Assembly (NCBI GenBank): GCA_000621905.1
Contig: JHXB01000001.1
Location: 124,001 to 188,000 of the forward strand
Reading direction: 5' to 3'
From: Lachnospiraceae bacterium NC2004
GTDB lineage: Bacteria; Bacillota; Clostridia; Lachnospirales; Lachnospiraceae
Length of the DNA stretch: 64,000 nt
Under the pieces are notes generated by a model. The model was not told the DNA's origin. It saw only the letters and a program-made list of their open reading frames with translations, and made no database searches. This document shows, piece after piece, positions 44,377-52,368 of this stretch (position 1 is its first letter; the number at the start of each line of letters is the position of its first letter). Position numbers and translations under genes: made by a program.

Positions 44377-45240
44377 ATGATTGAAGAGTTGAAAGAGAAG
44401 TTTACTATGTCTGACGCAACTACTGACTGGGAGGAGTTTAGAGAAAAACTGACTTCGCTTGTTTTGCGTTACGGAACACTAAATGATTCAAAAACGCTTG
44501 CAATTGTAGGTGCGGGCAGATGCAATGATTTAGTTATAGTCAGACTTTTGGAGAATTATGAGAACATAGTTATGATAGACAATGATTCAGCAGCTATGAA
44601 AGAAGCCGTTAAGGATATGCCTGTTGATTATTTGAATAGAATTGAATGTAAAGAGTTTTCAATTACCGGGTTGTACGAGGAAGATATAGACAGGTTTTGT
44701 CTGGATTTGCTATCATTTGTTAAAAATGCGGGCTATTCTTTGAATAAGGATATGTATCAACAGCAGGTAATATCTGAACTTGACAGGTTAGAAGAGCAAA
44801 TGATAAAGACACCGGATAAGATAGTATCGATGCTTAGTGGAGCGGATGTTATTGTGTGTAACGGAGTATTTAGTCAGTTGTTCGCTATGATTTCTTTTTT
44901 TATAAGTTCATTGTCTTTTAGCGTCGCTGAGTCGATTCTTCCGGATGCTATGAAAGTAGTTCCATTAGCAGAGAAGAAGATATCTATTATTAGCGATAAG
45001 GTGATACCAATTATAAATGAAGCATTATTTGAAACGGCTACGGACTTTGTAATTTATGGTAATGAGTATGATGAGGGACGCCCTGTTGAGGGATCACATC
45101 AATGCATACAGGATATCAGAGTTCGCTACGAAGATGTTATAGAAGAACATTTTAACTGGAACTTTAACAAGAAGCAAGGTGTCACGTATGACATGCTGAT
45201 ATCGATTTGCAATGTATCAAATATTATCTCTAGAGGTTGA
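44377..45240 (+). CDS. Rossmann-fold methyltransferase-like protein, unknown
   Basis: This is a 287-residue protein. Residues about 46-75 read LAIVGAGRCNDLVIVRLLEN and then IVMIDNDSAAMKEAV. That is a glycine-rich loop followed by an acidic end of strand two, the pattern of S-adenosylmethionine or nucleotide-binding Rossmann folds. A segment near residues 155-175 (ADVIVCNGVFSQLFAMISFF) matches the motif IV region of methyltransferases, with N instead of D/NPPY. The C-terminus has YEDVIEEHFNWNFNKKQGV. It starts 36 bases after the kinase-like gene on the same strand. Small-molecule or protein methylation is possible but not established. Confidence 0.55.
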   Translation: MIEELKEKFTMSDATTDWEEFREKLTSLVLRYGTLNDSKTLAIVGAGRCNDLVIVRLLENYENIVMIDNDSAAMKEAVKDMPVDYLNRIECKEFSITGLYEEDIDRFCLDLLSFVKNAGYSLNKDMYQQQVISELDRLEEQMIKTPDKIVSMLSGADVIVCNGVFSQLFAMISFFISSLSFSVAESILPDAMKVVPLAEKKISIISDKVIPIINEALFETATDFVIYGNEYDEGRPVEGSHQCIQDIRVRYEDVIEEHFNWNFNKKQGVTYDMLISICNVSNIISRG

Positions 45241-45370
45241 AGTTAAAGTCGGTTTCTTCGCAGAAAGCGATAAAGAAATCGAAGAGACGCTTTATGATTT
45301 CCTGAAGAATAGATTGAAAGAAGGCATGTATTCAGGAGACTGTGATGTTGAATTTGTGCCGGTAGAGTAG
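45212..45370 (+). CDS. 52-residue protein overlapping the methyltransferase-like gene
   Basis: An ATG at 45212, inside the last 29 bases of the previous gene but in another frame, opens a frame to TAG at 45370. The peptide (MYQILSLEVEVKVGFF start, DCDVEFVPVE end) is acidic with a beta-helix-beta look and coding-like composition. There is no clear ribosome binding site, so translation would be coupled to the upstream gene. It is unknown, but the overlap and composition argue for a real gene or the tail of a frameshifted one. Confidence 0.45.
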   Translation: MYQILSLEVEVKVGFFAESDKEIEETLYDFLKNRLKEGMYSGDCDVEFVPVE

Positions 45371-45450
45371 AAGTGTGCGATAGCTGTACTCTGTTATTCG
45401 TATCATTAACGATTGAATAGCTAAAATTTAAAGAAAGATAGGAGAAGATT

Positions 45451-45771
45451 ATGCCAAGACATCAATTAGAAATTTACCAAAACCAAATCAATGAGTTAAG
45501 ACAGACACTAAGACAGAATCAGGAGATGTCAAAAGATGAACAGATAGATGCTATTGCCAACCTTATGACATGGCAGGTAATAGAAAATGCATCTCTTCAG
45601 GATGTCAGCACAGACAGAAAGGTGAAAGCGTGCTGGCAGAGAAATTATGAAAAGAATAAAGCTATTGCTGCAGAGTTTTATGATATTTTAGGTCAAAATA
45701 AGATTAAGAGTATTCTGAAGAAAAATGACAATAATATGTTGATTTACCCCTTGAAAAATGACGATATTTAG
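45451..45771 (+). CDS. 106-residue helical protein, unknown
   Basis: It starts behind AAGATAGGAGAAGATT. The protein is helical and Gln/Asn-rich (HQLEIYQNQINELRQTLRQN, a likely coiled coil). Trp-containing segments (MTWQVIENASLQ, KACWQRNYEKNK) suggest a small folded domain. The last 14 residues or so (NNMLIYPLKNDDI) are encoded by the 33-bp repeat array at 45721-45798, so the natural C-terminus may have been replaced by that array. It is the last gene in the run from the kinase-like gene. Confidence 0.55.
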   Translation: MPRHQLEIYQNQINELRQTLRQNQEMSKDEQIDAIANLMTWQVIENASLQDVSTDRKVKACWQRNYEKNKAIAAEFYDILGQNKIKSILKKNDNNMLIYPLKNDDI

Positions 45772-45798
45772 CTTGCTTATCCCTTGAAAAATGACAAT
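45721..45798 (+). repeat. 33-bp-period direct repeats
   Basis: AAAAATGAC(A/G)AT occurs at 45721, 45754 and 45787, exactly 33 bases apart. The last two copies extend leftward as CCCTTGAAAAATGAC. The third copy contains the TTGAAA that serves as -35 of the next gene. Confidence 0.75.
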
Positions 45799-45812
45799 GC
45801 TTGTTGTATAAT
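45784..45812 (+). promoter_or_regulatory. promoter of the DUF4143 ATPase gene
   Basis: TTGAAA (45784-45789) and TATAAT (45807-45812) are separated by 17 bases, with the -35 inside the third repeat unit. Confidence 0.7.
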
Positions 45813-45854
45813 CGGTGTAGATATAAGAGTTTAGATATTTCTGGAGGTGCGGTT

Positions 45855-47261
45855 ATGCTTAAGCGTAGCATTTGGAATGAATTGACAGAATGGAAGCAGA
45901 GGGAACATCATCCGCTTGTTATACGCGGTCTTCGCCAGATAGGTAAGACTTTTGTAGTTAAAGAGTTTGGTCGGACATTCTATGAGAGTGTAGTTTATAT
46001 AGACTTTCGTGCAGATATTAGTATTCATCGAGTGTTTGAAGGAGATTTTAATGTTGATCGTATGATTATGGCAATTTCAGCTCTTGATGTCAATGCTCAC
46101 TTTATTCCTCAAAAAACACTTATTATTCTTGATGAGATACAAGATTGTCCCAATGCCAGAAGTTCTTTAAAGTATTGGGATCTTGACGGAAGATATGATG
46201 TTATTGCTACAGGCAGCTTCCTTGGAGTCAAGGGCTTCAGGGAGCCATATATTCGTGGAATACCGGTAGGATATGAGGAACAGATTACTATGTTTCCTTT
46301 AACATTTTCAGAGTTTTTAGTTAATACCGGCATGAACGAGGATGTAATAGAATATATAGACGAGTCCATCAGAGATCATAAGAAGATTGATGATACCATT
46401 CATAATAGTATGCGTATGTTGTATTTACAGTATCTTGTTGTCGGTGGGATGCCGGAGGCTGTTAATACATTTTTTGAGTTACATGATCTGAATGCGGTGA
46501 GAGCTGTCCAACGTCGTATATTGACATCAATAAGAGATGATTTTGGAAGATATCGTGATATTAAAGGTGAATTTAAGGTGAACGAAGTATTAAAACTTCG
46601 AGCAGAGGCATGTTTAGATTCTCTTTCCGCACAATTATCTAAAGATTATAAAAAGTTCCAATACAGTAAAGTCAATGCTAAGGGGCATTCGCAAGAGAAA
46701 GCGGATGGATTGCAGTATTTAGTTGATGTAGGATTGGCTGTACGAGCTTTTAATACTTTAGAATTATCTTCTCCTCTAAGTGGAGTTAAAAAAGCTAAAG
46801 AGTTTAAGGTATATTTTGCAGATACTGGACTACTGATTTCTCAATTGGGAGATGATGCAGCGGCATTAGTTTTAAATGGTGATTTAAGTGCGTATAAAGG
46901 CGCTATAACGGAGAATATGGTTGCAACCGCATTTATGGCAAATGATATCGATTTGTTTTACTATCACGCACCAAGCGGATCGCCGGAGTTAGATTTTTTG
47001 ATTGAGAAGGATAGTAAGGTTGTAATTGTTGAATGCAAGTCTACCAATAATCGAGCAACCAGTATGAAATATGTTTTGGCTAATCCAAAGAAATATGGTA
47101 AGCATAAAGCAATTAAGTATGCTGATGCAAATGTCGGCGGAGGAGAAGGATTTGATACATATCCACTCTATGCGCTTGGTTTTCTTGAGAGAAAGAAGAA
47201 ACCTGATTTTGTACCAGTAGTGGACGTGTCAAATCTAAAAGTACCTAAAGGGCGAATGTAA
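45855..47261 (+). CDS. AAA ATPase with C-terminal DUF4143
   Basis: This is a 468-residue member of the widespread AAA_14/DUF4143 family. Walker A is RGLRQIGKTFVVKEFG (about 24-39), with the family's G-x-R-Q-x-G-K-T form. Walker B is KTLIILDEIQDCPNARSSL and sensor 1 DVIATGSFLGV. The C-terminal DUF4143 domain (about 210-440) contains a restriction-endonuclease-like core: SGSPELDFLIEKDSKVVIVE then CKS, the PD-(D/E)xK-type ending E-x-K. The start at 45855 follows TCTGGAGGTGCGGTT. The function of the family is poorly known; many copies occur per genome and a mobile or defence link has been suggested. It has its own repeat-containing promoter. Confidence 0.88.
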   Translation: MLKRSIWNELTEWKQREHHPLVIRGLRQIGKTFVVKEFGRTFYESVVYIDFRADISIHRVFEGDFNVDRMIMAISALDVNAHFIPQKTLIILDEIQDCPNARSSLKYWDLDGRYDVIATGSFLGVKGFREPYIRGIPVGYEEQITMFPLTFSEFLVNTGMNEDVIEYIDESIRDHKKIDDTIHNSMRMLYLQYLVVGGMPEAVNTFFELHDLNAVRAVQRRILTSIRDDFGRYRDIKGEFKVNEVLKLRAEACLDSLSAQLSKDYKKFQYSKVNAKGHSQEKADGLQYLVDVGLAVRAFNTLELSSPLSGVKKAKEFKVYFADTGLLISQLGDDAAALVLNGDLSAYKGAITENMVATAFMANDIDLFYYHAPSGSPELDFLIEKDSKVVIVECKSTNNRATSMKYVLANPKKYGKHKAIKYADANVGGGEGFDTYPLYALGFLERKKKPDFVPVVDVSNLKVPKGRM

Positions 47262-47294
47262 TTGATTGAAGAATACAAATGGCCGAGGGAGTGA

Positions 47295-47549
47295 ATGATT
47301 ATAAATGTGGGAGCAAGCAGAGAAACAAAAAAGTTGCGGCCAAAAGGTATAGATCGTCATGTGTCCGGAGTGCCGCTTCTTGGCGGAATCCATTTCCTGA
47401 TTGGAGGTCTTATATCTCCGGGTAAGTGGCTTGCGTTATTATGTATACTGGATTACATTGTTATTGGTTCGGTATATCTGCATTTTAATCCTGACGCATA
47501 CAAGTTAAATGAAGAAAATGCTGCTGATAAAGAGCAGGAGGAACAGTGA
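47295..47549 (+). CDS. small membrane protein, unknown
   Basis: This 84-residue protein has two hydrophobic segments at about 26-42 (VPLLGGIHFLIGGLISPG) and 44-63 (WLALLCILDYIVIGSVYL), and a polar acidic tail (NEENAADKEQEEQ). It starts 33 bases after the ATPase gene behind GAGGGAGTG and ends just before a terminator, so the two may be co-transcribed. No family is recognised. Confidence 0.55.
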   Translation: MIINVGASRETKKLRPKGIDRHVSGVPLLGGIHFLIGGLISPGKWLALLCILDYIVIGSVYLHFNPDAYKLNEENAADKEQEEQ

Positions 47550-47559
47550 AATAATGAAT

Positions 47560-47588
47560 CGGTGGTTCGTAAGAGCCACCGTTTTTTT
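47560..47588 (+). terminator. Rho-independent terminator
   Basis: CGGTGGTTC / GAGCCACCG stem with a GTAA loop and seven T. Confidence 0.8.
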
Positions 47589-47608
47589 ATGCAATATTAA
47601 TTATTGTG

Positions 47609-47653
47609 TTGACAAGTTAGAGGGCTCTAACTATAATGTTATAGGTATCTAAC
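47609..47653 (+). promoter_or_regulatory. promoter with two phased 16-bp operators for the ABC exporter pair
   Basis: TTGACA (47609-47614) and TATAAT (47632-47637) with a 17-base spacer form a consensus promoter. The spacer is filled by the dyad GTTAGAGGGCTCTAAC (47616-47631). A second, related site, GTTATAGGTATCTAAC, lies at 47638-47653, exactly 22 bp (two helical turns) downstream. Binding of a dimeric repressor to both sites would block the polymerase. No regulator gene is adjacent; MarR, TetR or DtxR types would fit the site size. Confidence 0.75.
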
Positions 47654-47730
47654 AAATGTAAAGCGTTAATAACAAAGTTTAATGTGGATGTTTTTAGTTT
47701 TTAACGCGTATATAATAAAAGGAGGATCGT

Positions 47731-49518
47731 ATGAAGAAAAGAAGCACTTTCTCCTGGGTTTTAGAGTTTGCCGGGAGAAAAAAGAGTTTTTATTTAGGTA
47801 GTGTGCTGCTTGCAATTCTTGGTGTGGCGGCATCATTTGCACCGTATTTGATTATCGCAGATATGGTAGGGGAGCTCTTATCAGGTAATAGAGTATTTGA
47901 TTATTATCTGAAAGAAGTAATTCTTATGGGCGTTTGCTGGGTAGCCAGAGTAACGCTTCATTCAATATCAACTACGTTGTCGCACGTGGCCACATTCAAT
48001 GTGCTCGGCGGTATCAGGCAGCAGCTTTGTAAAAAGCTATCAACGATTCCACTCGGTTCAGTTCTTGATGATAACAGTGGAAGTTACAAGAATATCATCG
48101 TTGAGAGAGTGGATTCGATGGAGACAACACTTGCGCATATTGTGCCGGAGTTCACTTCCAACATTCTTTTACCGGTTGCTATGTTCGTATATCTTCTGAC
48201 TCTTGACTGGAGAGTTGGTTTGTCAAACCTTATTCCTGCGGCTATAGGACTGGTTTTTGTGACGGTAATGATGATTAAGAGCCAGGGAGAATTTGAGGTA
48301 ACGGTTCAAAAAACAAAGTATTTAAATGATACAGCTGTTGAATATATAAACGGTATCGAGGTAATAAAAGCCTTTGGTAAGACCGGAAGCTCATATGAAA
48401 AGTTTGTAAATGCAGCAAGAGAGGGAGCTGACTGCTTCATCAAATGGATGAGAAAATGTATCTGGTGGCAAGCAGGAAGCGTTACATTTATGCCGGCAAC
48501 ACTTCTTGGCGTACTTCCTGTTGGACTTATTTTGGTGAAAAACGGAAGCCTTTCTCAGGAGAACTTTATTACATGTGTAATCTTGTCGGCAGGACTTATA
48601 ACACCGCTTGTTGTTGCATTTTCTTATATGGATGACATTATGAAAATGAAGACAATCTTTGGTGAAGTAACAGAAATCATCGAAAGAAAAGACATGGAGA
48701 GACCTATGGTTCTTACTGAGACACCTAACGGCTCTGATATTGTGCTTAAAGACGTGAAGTTCTCATATAAGGACAAGGAGATTCTTCATGGGATTGACAT
48801 GGAGATAAAGCAGGGTGAAGTTAATGCATTTGTTGGACCGTCAGGTTCAGGAAAAAGTACAGTTGCAAGACTTATTGATTCCTTGTGGGATGTAGACAGT
48901 GGAAGTATCACCTATGGTGGCGTAAATATTAAAGACCTTCCGCTCGACTATTACACGAATCAGATTGCTTATGTGGCGCAGGATAATTATCTGTTTGACA
49001 TGACTGTTAAGGAAAATATAAGGCTTGGAAGAGCAGGAGCAACTGATGAAGAGGTAATAAATGCAGCTAAAGCGTCAGGGTGTCATGAGTTTATTTTAGG
49101 CCTTGAAGACGGTTATGATACGGTTGTTGGAGGAGCCGGTGGTCATTTGTCGGGTGGCGAAAGACAGCGAATATGTATTGCGAGAGCAATGTTAAAGAAT
49201 GCGCCTGTAGTTATTCTTGATGAAGCAACTGCTTACACAGATCCTGAAAATGAAGCCTTGGTACAGTCAAGCGTTGCTAAGCTTGTGCAGGGCAAGACGC
49301 TCATTGTTATAGCGCACAGACTTTCAACGATTCAGGATGCTGACAAGATTTTCGTAATCAGCGACGGAAACGTTGAGGCATCAGGAAATCACGCAGAATT
49401 ATTATCTAACTGCATTCTCTATAGGAAAATGTGGGAAGCGCATACTATGGCAAAGGATGATGACTCGCAAGATGCAGCAGATGCGAATGAAGTCGGAAAG
49501 GAGGCCGCAAATGCTTGA
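47731..49518 (+). CDS. ABC exporter half-transporter A (permease-ATPase)
   Basis: This is a 595-residue type IV ABC exporter half. Six membrane helices lie in residues about 15-310, followed by a nucleotide-binding domain: Walker A GPSGSGKSTVARLIDSLWDV, Q-loop YVAQDNYLFDMTVKENI, signature HLSGGERQRICIARAM, Walker B VVILDEATAYTDPENEALV (the catalytic Glu is present) and switch IAHRL. In VGGAGGHLSGG the signature is canonical. It begins behind AAAGGAGGATCGT, under the two-operator promoter, and overlaps the second half gene by 8 bases. The pair probably forms a heterodimer like IrtAB, YfiBC or BmrCD. The substrate is unknown. Confidence 0.9.
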   Translation: MKKRSTFSWVLEFAGRKKSFYLGSVLLAILGVAASFAPYLIIADMVGELLSGNRVFDYYLKEVILMGVCWVARVTLHSISTTLSHVATFNVLGGIRQQLCKKLSTIPLGSVLDDNSGSYKNIIVERVDSMETTLAHIVPEFTSNILLPVAMFVYLLTLDWRVGLSNLIPAAIGLVFVTVMMIKSQGEFEVTVQKTKYLNDTAVEYINGIEVIKAFGKTGSSYEKFVNAAREGADCFIKWMRKCIWWQAGSVTFMPATLLGVLPVGLILVKNGSLSQENFITCVILSAGLITPLVVAFSYMDDIMKMKTIFGEVTEIIERKDMERPMVLTETPNGSDIVLKDVKFSYKDKEILHGIDMEIKQGEVNAFVGPSGSGKSTVARLIDSLWDVDSGSITYGGVNIKDLPLDYYTNQIAYVAQDNYLFDMTVKENIRLGRAGATDEEVINAAKASGCHEFILGLEDGYDTVVGGAGGHLSGGERQRICIARAMLKNAPVVILDEATAYTDPENEALVQSSVAKLVQGKTLIVIAHRLSTIQDADKIFVISDGNVEASGNHAELLSNCILYRKMWEAHTMAKDDDSQDAADANEVGKEAANA

Positions 49519-51247
49519 TATGCTAAGAAAGTTCTTTAACTTCTGTACTCCGGTTGATAAGTCGAAGTTCTATAAATCAGTGGTTTTAGGCGTGCTAGAT
49601 GCAATTATTGGAGCTATGAAGATTCCGGCAGCATTTTTCGCGATAAATGCAGTCGTGAATAAGGATATAAACGCAAATACATTTGTTATCGTAATGGGAT
49701 TCATGCTCGTAAGCACAATAGGTAAAATGGTCGTAAACAGGTTTTCGCAAATGCTTCAGACTGAAGCAGGCTATAACACCTGTGCAGGCAAAAGAATAGA
49801 GATCGGTGAGCATTTAAGATACCTTCCTATGGGATATTTTAATGACACAAGTCTCGGACATATCACATCCGTTACGACCAATACACTTGAGCAGACTGGT
49901 GATATCGCTACAAGAGCAATAATGATGGTGCTTCAGGGAAGTATCACAACAGTTGTAATCGGAATAGGAATGTTCTTCTTTGACGTAAGAATAGGAATAA
50001 TATCATTGATTGGTATTTTTATATTCTTCTTGTTCAACAAATACACTAACTACAGTGTTGCAAGAGTTGCCGGAGAAAAACTAGAGTCCGATAAGGATAT
50101 GGTTGGAGTAGTTTTGGAGTTTATCCAGGGTATAGCGGAAATTAGGAATTACAACATCATTTCCCAAAGCAACACTAGATTATCCAAGGCGATTGAAAGA
50201 AAAACCAAAGCCGATATCAGTGCAGAAATAGCAGCAATTCCGGCTGTCGGTGTGCAAATGCTTATATGTAAACTTATAGGTGTTGTGATAGCGGGAGCGT
50301 CCGTTTACTTCTGTTTAACAGGCACTATGGAGCTTACTTACACAATAACAATGCTTCTTTGTTCGTTTATGATATTTGAGTCACTTGATTTGGCAGGCAT
50401 TTACACAGCTCTCTTAAAAGTTATAGGCAGAGGTGTAGACCTTGTAAATGAGATTCTTGAAATAGAGCAGATGGACATTAATGGTGAGGATATTAAGCCT
50501 AAGAACAGAGATATTCATCTAGAAAATGTTACATTTGCCTATGAAAACAGAACTATTATTGACGATGTAACCCTTGATATCAAGGAAAAGACGACGACAG
50601 CTATCGTTGGCCCTTCCGGTGGTGGAAAGACAACGATTACATCTCTTATTGCAAGATTCTGGGATGTTAAATCGGGTAAGGTAACCCTTGGTGGAAGGGA
50701 TGTAAGAGATTATAGCTTTGATTCGCTTATGGAGAACTTCAGCTTTGTGTTCCAGAGAGTGTATCTATTTGAGGATACAATTGCTAACAACATAAGGTTT
50801 GGAAGACCTGAGGCTTCTATGGATGATGTAATAGCAGCTGCTAAAAAAGCGTGCTGTCACGACTTTATCATGGGACTTCCTGACGGGTATGAGACTGTAG
50901 TAGGTGAAGGTGGAGCAACACTTTCAGGTGGTGAAAAGCAGAGGATTGCTATAGCGCGTGCCATCATGAAGAACGCACCTATTATCATTCTTGATGAAGC
51001 AACTGCAAATGTTGACCCTGAGAATGAAAAAGAGATTACACAGGCTATAGAGAATTTAACCAAAGAAAAAACTATCATCATGATAGCTCACAGACTTAAG
51101 ACAGTAAGACATGCCGATCAGATTGTAGTCATTGACAAAGGTAAGATTGTCCAGCAGGGCAAGCATGATGAACTGATGGAGCAGGACGGAATTTATAAGA
51201 ATTTCGTCAGCGGAAGAAAACAGGCAGTTAGCTGGAAGATAGCTTAA
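49511..51247 (+). CDS. ABC exporter half-transporter B (permease-ATPase)
   Basis: This is a 578-residue partner of the previous gene. The membrane domain occupies about 1-310 and the ATPase has Walker A GPSGGGKTTITSLIARFWDV, Q-loop FVFQRVYLFEDTIANNI, signature TLSGGEKQRIAIARAI, Walker B IIILDEATANVDPENE and IAHRL. I chose the start at 49511, because GGAAAGGAGGCCGCAA precedes that ATG; in-frame starts back to 49373 lie deep in the upstream gene. Both halves have full catalytic motifs, so both ATP sites may be active, which helps separate it from degenerate heterodimers such as TM287/288. Confidence 0.9.
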   Translation: MLDMLRKFFNFCTPVDKSKFYKSVVLGVLDAIIGAMKIPAAFFAINAVVNKDINANTFVIVMGFMLVSTIGKMVVNRFSQMLQTEAGYNTCAGKRIEIGEHLRYLPMGYFNDTSLGHITSVTTNTLEQTGDIATRAIMMVLQGSITTVVIGIGMFFFDVRIGIISLIGIFIFFLFNKYTNYSVARVAGEKLESDKDMVGVVLEFIQGIAEIRNYNIISQSNTRLSKAIERKTKADISAEIAAIPAVGVQMLICKLIGVVIAGASVYFCLTGTMELTYTITMLLCSFMIFESLDLAGIYTALLKVIGRGVDLVNEILEIEQMDINGEDIKPKNRDIHLENVTFAYENRTIIDDVTLDIKEKTTTAIVGPSGGGKTTITSLIARFWDVKSGKVTLGGRDVRDYSFDSLMENFSFVFQRVYLFEDTIANNIRFGRPEASMDDVIAAAKKACCHDFIMGLPDGYETVVGEGGATLSGGEKQRIAIARAIMKNAPIIILDEATANVDPENEKEITQAIENLTKEKTIIMIAHRLKTVRHADQIVVIDKGKIVQQGKHDELMEQDGIYKNFVSGRKQAVSWKIA

Positions 51248-51257
51248 AATAATATTC

Positions 51258-51440
51258 TTGTTGCCAATTTATATATTCAATTTTGAGAAGCAGCTTGACG
51301 ATATTAATGCGGATATTGAGAGGCTTGATGATCTCTGCGGAATGTTTTCTGATGTGTCAGGTAGATTGCGTAAAGAAGTTGACAGATATAACTTGTCGGC
51401 ATACTATTATGGTGTTATAATTAGGTTAATTAATAAGTAA
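51258..51440 (+). CDS. doubtful 60-residue frame after ABC pair
   Basis: A TTG-started frame encodes an amphipathic acidic peptide (EKQLDDINADIERLDDLCGM) with coding-like composition but no ribosome binding site. It could be the tail of a decayed gene. I list it only because the composition is not random. Confidence 0.25.
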   Translation: MLPIYIFNFEKQLDDINADIERLDDLCGMFSDVSGRLRKEVDRYNLSAYYYGVIIRLINK

Positions 51441-51578
51441 GATATAATCCATTGTATATAAATCAATATGTTTATTTAGAGAGCTTAACTTTTGCGTGAT
51501 TGGGCGTAGAAGGTAAGCTCTTATATTTAGAATAGTGTTGGATGTATTATCCGGAAGAAGTGGAGTTAAGATTTATAC

Positions 51579-52340
51579 ATGAATAAAAGAATTAGCAGTA
51601 AAGAATTTAGAGTGTTTAAAGATTCAGTTCAAAGAGAGCTAAACTCAGATGAATATCCCTTTATTGTAACTATTCGTAATAATAAAATTATTGCTAGGTG
51701 GAAGCCACAGCCAAACCAGGAAGAATCTGATAATACAGCTATCAGTTCATTTTCGGTGACATATGTAATTAGTAGAGATAAAACATTTTGCGGCGGAGAG
51801 ACCTTGCTTAATAGGGATACTTATAAGCCACCGATGTCTACGGAGAGCAGAACTGTTTTTTCACTCTCTACGCCGAAGAATTTGCCTTGGAGGAAAAGAG
51901 TCGATTATAAGGATTGGGCATATATTGGATTTGATGAGGACAAACTTTTTTCTATTATTGAACATTATTTGAAGGATCATGGTTTTGAATACCGGCCGGG
52001 AATATGGAATCATAGGCACTTAGACTGGGAAGAAGGTCGTCAGTTCCGTATTGTCGGAATTCTCTTTTTATTTGTTGGAATCTTTTTGTTAATAAGTTTT
52101 TTAAATAGCTCAATAATTGATGATTGTTTACGATTGGATACATTTTTTGCAGCAGCTGTCATCCTTCTTTTGTGTGCGATACTGCTTCCGTTGATCCTGA
52201 TCGTAATTGGAGCGCTTTTGTCCTTAATCGGTTTTGGAAAAATGGAGTTCTATGACCTCAGACCTGATGTAGGTGTTAAGTTGGTTATAGGTATCATTGT
52301 AGTTGGTTGGTTATTGGTATTCGCCCTGGCATTTACTTAG
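51579..52340 (+). CDS. membrane protein of unknown function
   Basis: This is a 253-residue protein. The N-terminal 145 residues are soluble, with beta-strand-like segments (YPFIVTIRNNKIIARWKPQ; SSFSVTYVISRDKTFCGG) and a Trp-rich end (GIWNHRHLDWEEGRQF). Four hydrophobic segments follow at about 158-175, 188-205, 206-222 and 235-252. The start lies after GGAAGAAGTGGAG, about 20 bases upstream, a weak placement. It has no recognised family and no operon partner; 28 bases separate it from the HAD gene. Confidence 0.6.
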   Translation: MNKRISSKEFRVFKDSVQRELNSDEYPFIVTIRNNKIIARWKPQPNQEESDNTAISSFSVTYVISRDKTFCGGETLLNRDTYKPPMSTESRTVFSLSTPKNLPWRKRVDYKDWAYIGFDEDKLFSIIEHYLKDHGFEYRPGIWNHRHLDWEEGRQFRIVGILFLFVGIFLLISFLNSSIIDDCLRLDTFFAAAVILLLCAILLPLILIVIGALLSLIGFGKMEFYDLRPDVGVKLVIGIIVVGWLLVFALAFT

Positions 52341-52368
52341 ATATTTATCAATTGAGAAGGAGTAGCAA

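Noticed and set aside
45721-45798. CRISPR-like array from the 33-bp period
   Set aside because: The units are short direct repeats within a coding end and promoter, with no spacer/repeat structure or cas genes.
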